NCBI GenBank assembly: GCA_964643965.1
Contig: CAZXVH010000096.1
Span: forward strand, 1 to 21,082
DNA from: GCA-2746795 sp964643965
Lineage (GTDB): Bacteria > Chloroflexota > Anaerolineae > Promineifilales > Promineifilaceae
DNA: 21,082 nucleotides
Direction of reading: 5' to 3'
The position numbers and the translations under genes are program-made. The notes under the pieces were generated by a model. That model ran no database searches, was not told the origin of the DNA, and was given only the letters and a program-made list of their open reading frames with translations. Positions within the stretch are counted from its first letter, which is position 1, and each line of letters begins with the position of its first letter. This document shows positions 14,772 to 20,970 of the stretch, piece by piece.

Positions 14772-16205
14772 TTGTTTGTGATAATTACCAGACAGCGAGC
14801 CGCCGGTATTCTCATGGCGCTGCTGCTCTTCACTTTTCTACTGCCCCTGACGGCATGGGCGCAAACCGAGCCAACACCGGAGCCGACGCCAGCCTCCACC
14901 TCCCTCGCGCCCCCCATTCCCTACGTGCATACCATTCAGGAAGGGGAGAATCTGAGCGTTATTGCCGCTGCCTATGAGGTGACGGTGGCCGATATTTTGG
15001 CGGTCAATAATCTGGCAGAAGACGCCCTGTTAGCCATTGGGCAGCCGTTGATTATCCCGGGATTGGCCGGCGAACCGCTGCCTGGTTTGTATACGGTGCA
15101 GGCAGGGGATTCCCTGGCGGGGCTGGCGGCGGCGTTTAAGACAACGGCCGTTACCCTGGCCCAAAGCAATCGCCTCATCAACCCGTACGCCCCGCTGGTG
15201 GTGGGGCAGACCATCTCCATCACCAGTCACACCGGTTCTACCACACCGCAGCCGCTTAACGGCGTCCCTCATATCGTTGCGCCGGGCGAAACGTTGTGGA
15301 TGATCGCCGCCCGGTACAAGCTGACCCCCGCCGCGTTGGCAGCAGAAAATGAGATGGGAGAGGAAACGGCCGTTTTTCCCGGCCAACGATTACGCATCCC
15401 CAGCGAAGCGCCATACCGTGCGCTGCCCGGCGAGTGGATCGATCTGCGTATGCATCCCTTCCCCCTCCAGCCCGGTTCTACCGCCGCCATATACCTGGAA
15501 AACTTGTTGGATGGCGAACCCACCGGAAAATTTGGTGAACAACCCCTGCATTTTGCGCCTTACGAAGATGGCTTTGTCGCCCTGGTAGGATTGGATGCCT
15601 TTGCCGAACCAGGCGTATACAGCTTAACCGTGAGCGGCGCGGGAAAACGGCCGTGGCGTCCCTTTAGCCAGCAGATCATCGTCGAACCCCGCGAATACAG
15701 CGCCCAATACATCCCCCTGCCGGACAACCCCGAAGTACGCGCCCAAGAAGACAGCCGGCTCAACGCCATTTACAATCAATTTACGCCTGAAGCCAAATGG
15801 GACGCCCTCTTCCAATACCCCGTCACCACCACCATCGTCACCGCTCCGTATGGCGACGCCCGCTCCTACGCTGACGGCCCCCTCGACAGCTTCCATACCG
15901 GCGTTGATTTTGCCGGCGGCATAGGGACTCCCATTTTAGCGCCAGCGCCCGGCGTCGTCGTATTTAGCGAAGCGCTGGAACTGCGCGGCAATACCGTTAT
16001 TTTAGATCACGGCTTAGGCGTCATGACCGCCTATTTCCACCTCTCAGAAGCCAGCGTCAACGTCGGCGACAGTGTGGCCACCGGCCAGCAAGTCGGGCTG
16101 GGCGGCAATACCGGCCTTTCCACAGGGGCGCATCTACATTGGGATTTACGGGTAAATGGGGTGGCGGTAGATGGCCTGCTCTGGCTGACACGGCCCTTTC
16201 CCTAA
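14772..16205 (+). CDS. Secreted triple-LysM M23 (LytM-type) metallopeptidase
   Basis: A 477-aa secreted peptidoglycan endopeptidase. Residues 1-31 form a signal peptide (ITRQR n-region, LLLFTFLLPL core, AWA-Q cleavage). After a short Pro/Thr linker come three LysM domains at about 51-97, 107-151 and 167-211, then a beta-rich linker domain (220-305), and an M23 peptidase domain (about 355-477). The zinc ligands are intact: His375 and Asp379 in HTGVDF, and His456 in AHLHW. The additional catalytic His423 is in AYFHL. It is therefore expected to cut peptide cross-links, unlike degenerate LytM activators. The start is TTG at 14772, with AAAGGA 9 nt upstream. The in-frame ATG at 14814 would remove the positively charged n-region. 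It probably shares a transcript with the DUF192 gene. Confidence 0.94.
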   Translation: MFVIITRQRAAGILMALLLFTFLLPLTAWAQTEPTPEPTPASTSLAPPIPYVHTIQEGENLSVIAAAYEVTVADILAVNNLAEDALLAIGQPLIIPGLAGEPLPGLYTVQAGDSLAGLAAAFKTTAVTLAQSNRLINPYAPLVVGQTISITSHTGSTTPQPLNGVPHIVAPGETLWMIAARYKLTPAALAAENEMGEETAVFPGQRLRIPSEAPYRALPGEWIDLRMHPFPLQPGSTAAIYLENLLDGEPTGKFGEQPLHFAPYEDGFVALVGLDAFAEPGVYSLTVSGAGKRPWRPFSQQIIVEPREYSAQYIPLPDNPEVRAQEDSRLNAIYNQFTPEAKWDALFQYPVTTTIVTAPYGDARSYADGPLDSFHTGVDFAGGIGTPILAPAPGVVVFSEALELRGNTVILDHGLGVMTAYFHLSEASVNVGDSVATGQQVGLGGNTGLSTGAHLHWDLRVNGVAVDGLLWLTRPFP

Positions 16206-16279
16206 AACCTTTTGATACAAAGGGGCGAAGAAACAAAGAAAAAGATGGTGAGCCGTACCTATACCGGTTGGTTTCCGGC

Positions 16280-16310
16280 GCCTGTCGAAGGGGCGCGGTC
16301 TTCGACAGGC
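16280..16310. repeat. 11-bp inverted repeat GCCTGTCGAAG / CTTCGACAGGC
   Basis: Exact arms at 16280-16290 and 16300-16310 enclose a 9-nt GC-rich loop, 75 bp after the M23 stop codon. No T-run follows. The right arm with its flank, CTTCGACAGGCTCAG, matches the sequence inside the 59-bp duplication at 11196-11313 (inverse strand, with A for G), which suggests a dispersed family. Confidence 0.7.
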
Positions 16311-16389
16311 TCAGACCTCGCTTGCGCTGTACAGTTACCGTTACCCCCTTTGTATCTTCCAGCCTTTGTTCCTTTGTATTTATTCTTCC

Positions 16390-16489
16390 NNNNNNNNNNN
16401 NNNNNNNNNNNNNNNNNNNNNNNNNNNNNNNNNNNNNNNNNNNNNNNNNNNNNNNNNNNNNNNNNNNNNNNNNNNNNNNNNNNNNNNNN
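16390..16489. other. Assembly gap (100 N) without duplicated flanks
   Basis: The sequence on the two sides does not repeat, so here the missing length is truly unknown. The gene-free interval 16206-16578 holds this gap, the hairpin at 16280-16310 and the promoter candidate at 16524-16532. A small gene could be hidden in the gap. Confidence 0.9.
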
Positions 16490-16523
16490 AAGCATTAATC
16501 TTTGTGGCAACGAATCTCAGACT

Positions 16524-16532
16524 TGGTATAAT
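16524..16532 (+). promoter_or_regulatory. Extended -10 promoter upstream of the unknown 526-aa gene
   Basis: TTGGTATAAT contains the extended -10 signature TGnTATAAT, with the hexamer at 16527-16532. Transcription would start near 16539, leaving a leader of about 40 nt before the GTG. No good -35 is seen, which is tolerated by extended -10 promoters. Confidence 0.5.
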
Positions 16533-16578
16533 TCTTGTCCGGCAAACTAGAAAATCTCCCCTGTAACAGGAGTTTGAT

Positions 16579-18159
16579 GTGATAAAACCCCAAACCAAAA
16601 AACCGGACTATTGGGGGTCCGCTTTCAACATAACCGACTCTGACATCGACCAGATATACAATCATTTTCTCGAAGTAGAACAGCCGCAAACCATCGGGCA
16701 GTTGGCGTTTAACATCATTGCCCACCGGGTGGCGGCCGAGAAAACACGGATTGAACATCTGTTGGCAAACCGCATTGTTTACCAGCCGCTCAAGGCTTAT
16801 GCTGTAGGTGATGAACTGGTATTTCCTGTGCTTAAATTTGCGCATGGGCAGGTAACGGCCGTGCGTGATGGCTACAATCCCAGCTATGGCAAGTTCCACG
16901 TCATCCAGGTAACTATCAACAACAAATCGCGTGAATTCGCCGCCGATCTGCACATTGACCATGCCCTCAACCAGGCTGTCGAAGACGTAACGGCCGTAGT
17001 AGACGCCATTGACCTTGATGATTTATACGATCTCTATGGCGAAGAAGTGGAAGATAAATTAGAAGAAGCTTTGAGCAAACGAGAAGGGTTCATACGCTTG
17101 GGCCGGCGCTGGTTTGTCGCCGCCCTTATGTCAGAAGTCAATGTTGGTCATCTCCATCTGGCTCAGGCCATCTTAGAAATGAACGAGGGCGGCCCCCTGC
17201 CGGTCAGCGAAATACTGCCGCATCTGGACATGGATCCCGGCACAGATGTTTCCGTGCAGGCGTTTTCCTTAAACTACGCCCTCATGAAAGACCCCCGTTT
17301 CGACGAGGTGGCGCCCAAAGGCAAAGTGACCTGGTTTTTACATGCCTTTGAACCAGAGGGCGTCAAACAAACGCCAGAACGGCTGGTTTATAAACCAGTA
17401 CCCTATAACCGCGCCCTGCTCACGCCGCAACTGATCCTCTTAGAACGTGAATTAGACGACGAATGGTCAGAAATTAAATCGGATACGGCCGCCCAGTCCG
17501 TCGTCTTTTCGCTCATGTATCCCCACCGCTATACCGGCTCTATCCCCCTTAGCGCCCGAATACGGCCGTTATTCCCCCCCAGCAATTCACCCCGACAGCA
17601 GGTCATTTTGGTAGATGATCAATCCGGCGAAGAAATCACCACCTGGGTCATCCAAGAGCAGCGTTATCTCTTTGGTCTGAAGGAATGGTACGACGCCAAT
17701 GAGATTCCGGTGGGTGGCTTTGTACATTTAGCGCCAGACCCAGACAATAATGTCATCAAAATCGGTTTCGACCGACGCCGGGCACAGCGGGAATGGGTGC
17801 GTCTGGCTTCCGCCTCCGATAACCGTATTAAGTTTGAACTGATGCGGCGGGCCGTGGGTTGTGGCTATGATGATTTGCTGATTGTCGGCACAGATGTAGT
17901 CGCCGCTATTGATGCCTTGTGGCGTAGAGCAGAAACCAATCAACGTTCCATTGCTTCCTTGATGGCCGAGCTTTTCCCGGAACTGGCTAACCTGACGCCA
18001 CAGCATACCGTCCACGCCAAAACGTTGTACAGCGCCATCAATATGCTGCGCCGGCTGCCGCCTGGTCCCGTTTTTGCGGAACTGGTCCATCATCCCGCCT
18101 TCCAACCGGTCGGCGACCATTATTGGCGTTTTGACAATGCCCGCTGGCAAAAAGAGTAA
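16579..18159 (+). CDS. Unrecognised protein with predicted winged-helix segment
   Basis: A 526-aa soluble protein whose family I do not recognise. It has no signal peptide, membrane helix or nucleotide-binding motif. Residues 1-65 are helical (ITDSDIDQIYNHFLE, TIGQLAFNIIAHR). Residues 70-120 look like a small beta barrel with a KOW-like strand (GQVTAVRDGYNPSYGKFHVIQV). Residues 135-168 are acidic and helical. Residues 188-257 resemble a HARE-HTH/winged-helix fold (HLAQAILEMNEGGPLPVSEI ... GKVTWFLHAFEP). Residues 305-400 are beta-rich (RQQVILVDD, TWVIQEQRYLFGLKEWYD), possibly another barrel. Residues 415-490 are helical again. DNA or RNA binding is inference from these folds. Start: GTG at 16579 with AGGAG at 16568-16572, spacing 6. 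The next gene is tightly linked and also has an HTH, so they probably act together. Confidence 0.88.
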   Translation: MIKPQTKKPDYWGSAFNITDSDIDQIYNHFLEVEQPQTIGQLAFNIIAHRVAAEKTRIEHLLANRIVYQPLKAYAVGDELVFPVLKFAHGQVTAVRDGYNPSYGKFHVIQVTINNKSREFAADLHIDHALNQAVEDVTAVVDAIDLDDLYDLYGEEVEDKLEEALSKREGFIRLGRRWFVAALMSEVNVGHLHLAQAILEMNEGGPLPVSEILPHLDMDPGTDVSVQAFSLNYALMKDPRFDEVAPKGKVTWFLHAFEPEGVKQTPERLVYKPVPYNRALLTPQLILLERELDDEWSEIKSDTAAQSVVFSLMYPHRYTGSIPLSARIRPLFPPSNSPRQQVILVDDQSGEEITTWVIQEQRYLFGLKEWYDANEIPVGGFVHLAPDPDNNVIKIGFDRRRAQREWVRLASASDNRIKFELMRRAVGCGYDDLLIVGTDVVAAIDALWRRAETNQRSIASLMAELFPELANLTPQHTVHAKTLYSAINMLRRLPPGPVFAELVHHPAFQPVGDHYWRFDNARWQKE

Positions 18160-18168
18160 CCATGGAGG

Positions 18169-18185
18169 GCGGACAGCGTGTCCGC
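18169..18185. repeat. REP-like hairpin in the intercistronic space (GCGGACA-GCG-TGTCCGC)
   Basis: 7-bp arms GCGGACA and TGTCCGC around the loop GCG, followed by GCTCCCAT, form the same unit as in the array at 18813-19207. It lies between the stop of the 526-aa gene (18159) and the AAGGAG of the next gene (18199-18204). If the pair is cotranscribed, this is an intercistronic mRNA hairpin. Confidence 0.75.
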
Positions 18186-18209
18186 GCTCCCATTTGTGAA
18201 GGAGTTATC

Positions 18210-18668
18210 TTGTCAAGTAATCCGCGCCCTCAAATAAAATCAAGCACCCTCAAACGGGTGACGCCTGAGACCCGCTTCTATGTTGATTATGACTGGTGGA
18301 ATGAGTCAAATATTGACTTGAAAACGTATCTGTACACGCGCCTGGGTATTGGTCAGGAAGTGGAATTAGAAAGCGACGTCGACGAGATCGATCTGGTGGA
18401 TCCCACGACGGGAGAAGTGCGCCGGGTTGACGGCTTCCAATACATGATCCAATCTTATTTTGGGCAGTTGCCTGAAGACTTCTTCGCTCAAACTTCCTTC
18501 GTGGATGCCGTCTTTTGTGCGCTGTTAGCCAATGCCAATCAACCAATGACGGCCAATGAAATTGCGGCGCGGGTGGACAAACCGGTCGATATGATCATTC
18601 GCACCCTGGGCGGGCAAAGGACGTATCAGGGCATTCGGCCTATTTTGGATGATGATGAGGGGCGGTGA
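18210..18668 (+). CDS. Unrecognised small protein with C-terminal winged-helix domain
   Basis: A 152-aa protein not recognised at family level. The N-terminal part (1-75) is a short basic tail followed by strands and acidic segments (RFYVDYDWWNES, EVELESDVDEIDLVDP). Residues 96-146 form a plausible winged helix: SFVDAVFCALLANANQ as helix 1, MTANEIAARVD as helix 2, KPVDMIIRTLGG as the recognition helix, and QRTYQGIRPI as the wing. DNA binding, as a regulator or as a subunit of a complex with the upstream 526-aa protein, is inference. Start: TTG at 18210 with AAGGAG at 18199-18204 and 5-nt spacing. The open frame extends to an ATG at 18162, but that part would translate the REP-like hairpin and has no ribosome binding site. 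The stop codon overlaps a heptamer repeat. Confidence 0.85.
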   Translation: MSSNPRPQIKSSTLKRVTPETRFYVDYDWWNESNIDLKTYLYTRLGIGQEVELESDVDEIDLVDPTTGEVRRVDGFQYMIQSYFGQLPEDFFAQTSFVDAVFCALLANANQPMTANEIAARVDKPVDMIIRTLGGQRTYQGIRPILDDDEGR

Positions 18669-18710
18669 ACAGTGAACAGTGGACAGTGGACAGTGGACAG
18701 TGGACAGTGG
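18667..18710. repeat. Heptamer array (GRACAGT)6 overlapping a stop codon
   Basis: Two GAACAGT and four GGACAGT units in perfect 7-bp register start inside the TGA of the preceding gene. Another degenerate heptamer, CGGTTAG, follows at about 18712-18725. Confidence 0.9.
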
Positions 18711-18812
18711 TCGGTTAGCGGTTAGCGGTAAACGGCGGGTGGTAGATAGATACCATCCGTTTTCTTTTTGCAGCCACAGCCACACCGGTAACTAAATGGA
18801 GCGCCATCTTCC

Positions 18813-19207
18813 AGATGGCATAAGCGGACAAGCTGTCCGCGCTCCCATGGCATAAGCGGACAAGCTGTCCGCGCTCCCATGGCNNNNNNNNNNNNNNNNN
18901 NNNNNNNNNNNNNNNNNNNNNNNNNNNNNNNNNNNNNNNNNNNNNNNNNNNNNNNNNNNNNNNNNNNNNNNNNNNNNNNNNNNCAAGCTGTCCGCGCTCC
19001 CATGGCATAAGCGGACAAGCTGTCCGCGCTCCCATGGCATAAGCGGACAAGCTGTCCGCGCTCCCATGGCGTAAGTGGACAAGCTGTCCGCGCTCCCATG
19101 GCGTAAGCGGACAAGCTGTCCGCGCTCCCATGGCGTAAGTGGACAAGCTGTCCGCGCTCCCATGGCGTAAGCGGACAAGCTGTCCGCGCTCCCATGGCGT
19201 AAGGAGA
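18813..19207. repeat. Tandem array of 32-bp hairpin units, interrupted by a gap
   Basis: Right of the gap there are seven back-to-back 32-bp units (starts 18984, 19016, 19048, 19080, 19112, 19144, 19176). Left of it there is one full unit (18829) plus 23 bp of another. Each unit contains the palindrome GCGGACA-AGC-TGTCCGC followed by GCTCCCATGG. Units 1-2 read CATAAG, later ones CGTAAG, and from unit 3 GTGGA and GCGGA alternate, a 64-bp higher-order period. In unit 7, CGGA is replaced by GGAGA, which creates the AAGGAG of the following gene. The leftmost unit is preceded by a further palindrome, GCCATCT-TCC-AGATGGC (18803-18819). Copy number is unreliable because assembly broke here. The gene-free interval 18669-19212 contains only this array and the heptamers. 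Confidence 0.92.
18884..18983. other. Assembly gap (100 N) inside the 32-bp repeat array
   Basis: The 55 bp on the two sides (18829-18883 and 18984-19038) are identical. In a 32-bp tandem repeat this would occur naturally, but it also matches the 55-bp overlap at two other gaps. The true number of units may be smaller or larger than shown. Confidence 0.9.
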
Positions 19208-19212
19208 ATAAG

Positions 19213-19671
19213 ATGAAGGTGTTTATAGGCGGCATCATGCAAGGGGTGCGGCAGGACAACCAGATTAACAGTCAGCTTTATCGGGTACAGATTACGGCCG
19301 CGTTCCAACGCTTTGCCCCAGATATCGGTATTATTGACCCCTGGATGTTGAACCCGGACAGCGTGAATTATGAAGAGGCCAAAGCCCGCCACACTTTTTT
19401 AAGTATGACGCGCAAGGTGCAAGAGGCAGATTTGATGATCGCCTATTTGCCTCACGCCAGTATGGGCACAGCTATGGAAATGTGGGAAGCGTTTAACGTC
19501 GGTATTTACATTGTGGCGGTGACGCCGTTCGTGCATCATTGGGCGGTGCGTTTTACGGCGAATGAAATTCTGCCTGATCTGGATACGCTGCTGGTTGAAA
19601 TTGAAAACGGCCGTTTACCTCAATTGATCCGCGCCAAATATCTTGTTGACCAACCTCTGTTCGCAGATTAG
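19213..19671 (+). CDS. Nucleoside 2-deoxyribosyltransferase-like protein
   Basis: A 152-aa cytoplasmic protein with features of the nucleoside 2-deoxyribosyltransferase superfamily (N-glycosidic bond cleavage or transfer, SLOG-related Rossmann-like fold). KVFIGGIMQG (2-11) is the first strand and loop. QEADLMIAYLP (70-80) is the strand before HASMGTAMEMWEAFNVGIYIV (81-101), whose S-x-GTA-x-E pattern with Glu89 matches the family's substrate-binding and catalytic loop. The usual second signature is weak, so the exact activity (base exchange, nucleotide hydrolysis, or none) is not assigned. The ATG has AAGGAG at 19201-19206, and this site is created by sequence change in the last unit of the 32-bp hairpin array. 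tRNA-Arg begins 17 bp after the stop, so one transcript could carry both. Confidence 0.82.
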   Translation: MKVFIGGIMQGVRQDNQINSQLYRVQITAAFQRFAPDIGIIDPWMLNPDSVNYEEAKARHTFLSMTRKVQEADLMIAYLPHASMGTAMEMWEAFNVGIYIVAVTPFVHHWAVRFTANEILPDLDTLLVEIENGRLPQLIRAKYLVDQPLFAD

Positions 19672-19687
19672 AATTGCAGCCAACCCG

Positions 19688-19763
19688 GCCCCAGTAGCTC
19701 AACGGATAGAGCGGCGGACTTCTAATCCGTAGGTTGGGGGTTCGATTCCCTCCTGGGGTACCA
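19688..19763 (+). tRNA. tRNA-Arg, anticodon TCT
   Basis: A 76-nt cloverleaf. The acceptor GCCCCAG pairs with CTGGGGT (a G-U at 1:72), followed by discriminator A and an encoded CCA (19761-19763). The D-arm is GCTC/GAGC. The anticodon stem GCGGA/TCCGT flanks the 7-nt loop CTTCTAA, giving anticodon TCT (codon AGA). The T-arm is GGGGG-TTCGATT-CCCTC. A terminator follows five bases later. Confidence 0.96.
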
Positions 19764-19767
19764 CACG

Positions 19768-19824
19768 AGGACGAAAGACATACCACGAAAGTCCGCTTTC
19801 GTTCCCCGTCTTTCGTCCTTTTTA
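19768..19824 (+). terminator. Nested-hairpin Rho-independent terminator after tRNA-Arg
   Basis: The 12-bp outer stem AGGACGAAAGAC (19768-19779) and GTCTTTCGTCCT (19808-19819) is followed by a T-run (CCTTTTTAT). A second 7-bp hairpin, ACGAAAG-TCCG-CTTTCGT (19785-19802), sits inside its loop and shares the CGAAAG core with the outer stem. Confidence 0.88.
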
Positions 19825-19992
19825 TCCCTACCCTGGATAAACCAGAAAAGATTTATCCGCAGATTCCGTAGATGACGTAAATTTTTCTTTACGCTGCCTC
19901 ATCTGCAAGCGCTGCGGTTGCATTTCTTGTTTTCGTATAAGAAATTCATTGGCACTGTTATTATTTACACAACACGTATAGGAGCACCCCCC

Positions 19993-20970
19993 ATGATCCT
20001 CGTCACCGGCGCAACCGGCTTTTTAGGCCACAACTTAATTCCGCAACTGCGGACGGCCGGGTATGAGGTTCGCGCCCTGGTACGCCCCTCCAGCGACACT
20101 CGCTTTCTGCAAAAATATGGCGTAGACCTGGCTTATACTGAAGACATCCGCGACGCCGAAGCTGCTTTACGCGCCGTGCAAGGCTGTGATCAGGTGATCC
20201 ATGCCGCCGGGCAGTTTCGCTTTTGGGGGGATGCGCTCTCTTTTTGGCAGACGAATGTGGCCGGAACCCACGCCATGCTGGCGGCGGCCACGGCCGTTTC
20301 CGTGCAGCGCTTCATCCATATCTCCACCGTTGTGGTCATAGGCAGTACACCGGCCGCTTCTCTGATAGATGAAACGGCCGTTTGCCACCCTCTTGAGCCG
20401 TACCAACGTACCAAATACGAAGCCGAACAACTGGCCCTGGCCTACCACCGGGCGCACGATCTGCCCGTCATTGTGCTGCGTCCTGGCGCATTTTATGGCC
20501 CCTGGGGGCGTTACGCCTTCAACCGCCTCTTTTTTGAAGAACCGCTGCGCGGCTGGCGGATCAAGGTAAACGGCGGCCGCCACATCACTTTCCCCGTCTA
20601 TGCTCTGGATGTGGTGCAAAGTATTATGCTGGCGTTGGTAAACGGCCGTTCCGGTCAGGTTTACAATATTTGCAGCCAATCCCTGGATCACAACAGCGCC
20701 AACAACATCATCAGCGATCTGGCCGGCATCAGCCGCTGGCGCTTCAACTTCCCCACCTGGTCTGTGCTGGCCCTGGCCAAAAGCTGGACGGCGCTCTCCC
20801 GTTACACCGGCCGCGAACCATTTTATCCCATCAACATGGCCCCCTACGTCTTTCAAGATTGGCCCATCAGCACCCAAAAAGCAGAAACCGAACTCGGCTT
20901 CCAGCCCACCCCTTTCACCAGCGGCGCAGCGGCCACCCTGGACTGGTATCGCCAGCAGGGGATATTGTAA
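19993..20970 (+). CDS. NAD(P)-dependent epimerase/dehydratase (extended SDR)
   Basis: A 325-aa extended short-chain dehydrogenase/reductase with a Rossmann fold. The N-terminal dinucleotide motif is TGATGFLG (5-12) with Gly6, Gly9 and Gly12. Strand VIHAAG (68-73), HISTVVVIG (109-117) with Ser111-Thr112, and the catalytic Tyr137 and Lys141 in YQRTKYEAEQ follow, then LRPGAFYGPWGRY (162-174), typical of this class. It resembles the sugar-nucleotide epimerase, dihydroflavonol reductase and 3-beta-hydroxysteroid dehydrogenase group; the substrate cannot be decided from sequence. The ATG at 19993 is preceded by AGGAG (19980-19984) at 8 nt. An upstream in-frame ATG at 19918 would add 25 residues before the Rossmann strand and lacks a ribosome binding site. 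It starts about 170 bp after the terminator, so it likely has its own promoter. A heptamer array begins directly after the stop. Confidence 0.93.
   Translation: MILVTGATGFLGHNLIPQLRTAGYEVRALVRPSSDTRFLQKYGVDLAYTEDIRDAEAALRAVQGCDQVIHAAGQFRFWGDALSFWQTNVAGTHAMLAAATAVSVQRFIHISTVVVIGSTPAASLIDETAVCHPLEPYQRTKYEAEQLALAYHRAHDLPVIVLRPGAFYGPWGRYAFNRLFFEEPLRGWRIKVNGGRHITFPVYALDVVQSIMLALVNGRSGQVYNICSQSLDHNSANNIISDLAGISRWRFNFPTWSVLALAKSWTALSRYTGREPFYPINMAPYVFQDWPISTQKAETELGFQPTPFTSGAAATLDWYRQQGIL

Noticed and set aside
18162..18209. ATG at 18162 as start of the 152-aa gene
   Set aside because: The extra 16 codons would translate the REP-like hairpin and have no ribosome binding site. The TTG at 18210 has AAGGAG at ideal spacing.
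18813..19207. CRISPR array
   Set aside because: The period is 32 bp with the whole unit repeated and no variable spacers. No cas genes are present.
18715..19392. Long open frames on the minus strand through the 32-bp array (repeating PWERGQLVRL / HGSADSLSAYA)
   Set aside because: 32 is not a multiple of 3, so a stop-free repeat opens all three frames with the same 32-residue cycle. They also overlap the real gene at 19213 and read through 100 N. There is no independent coding evidence.
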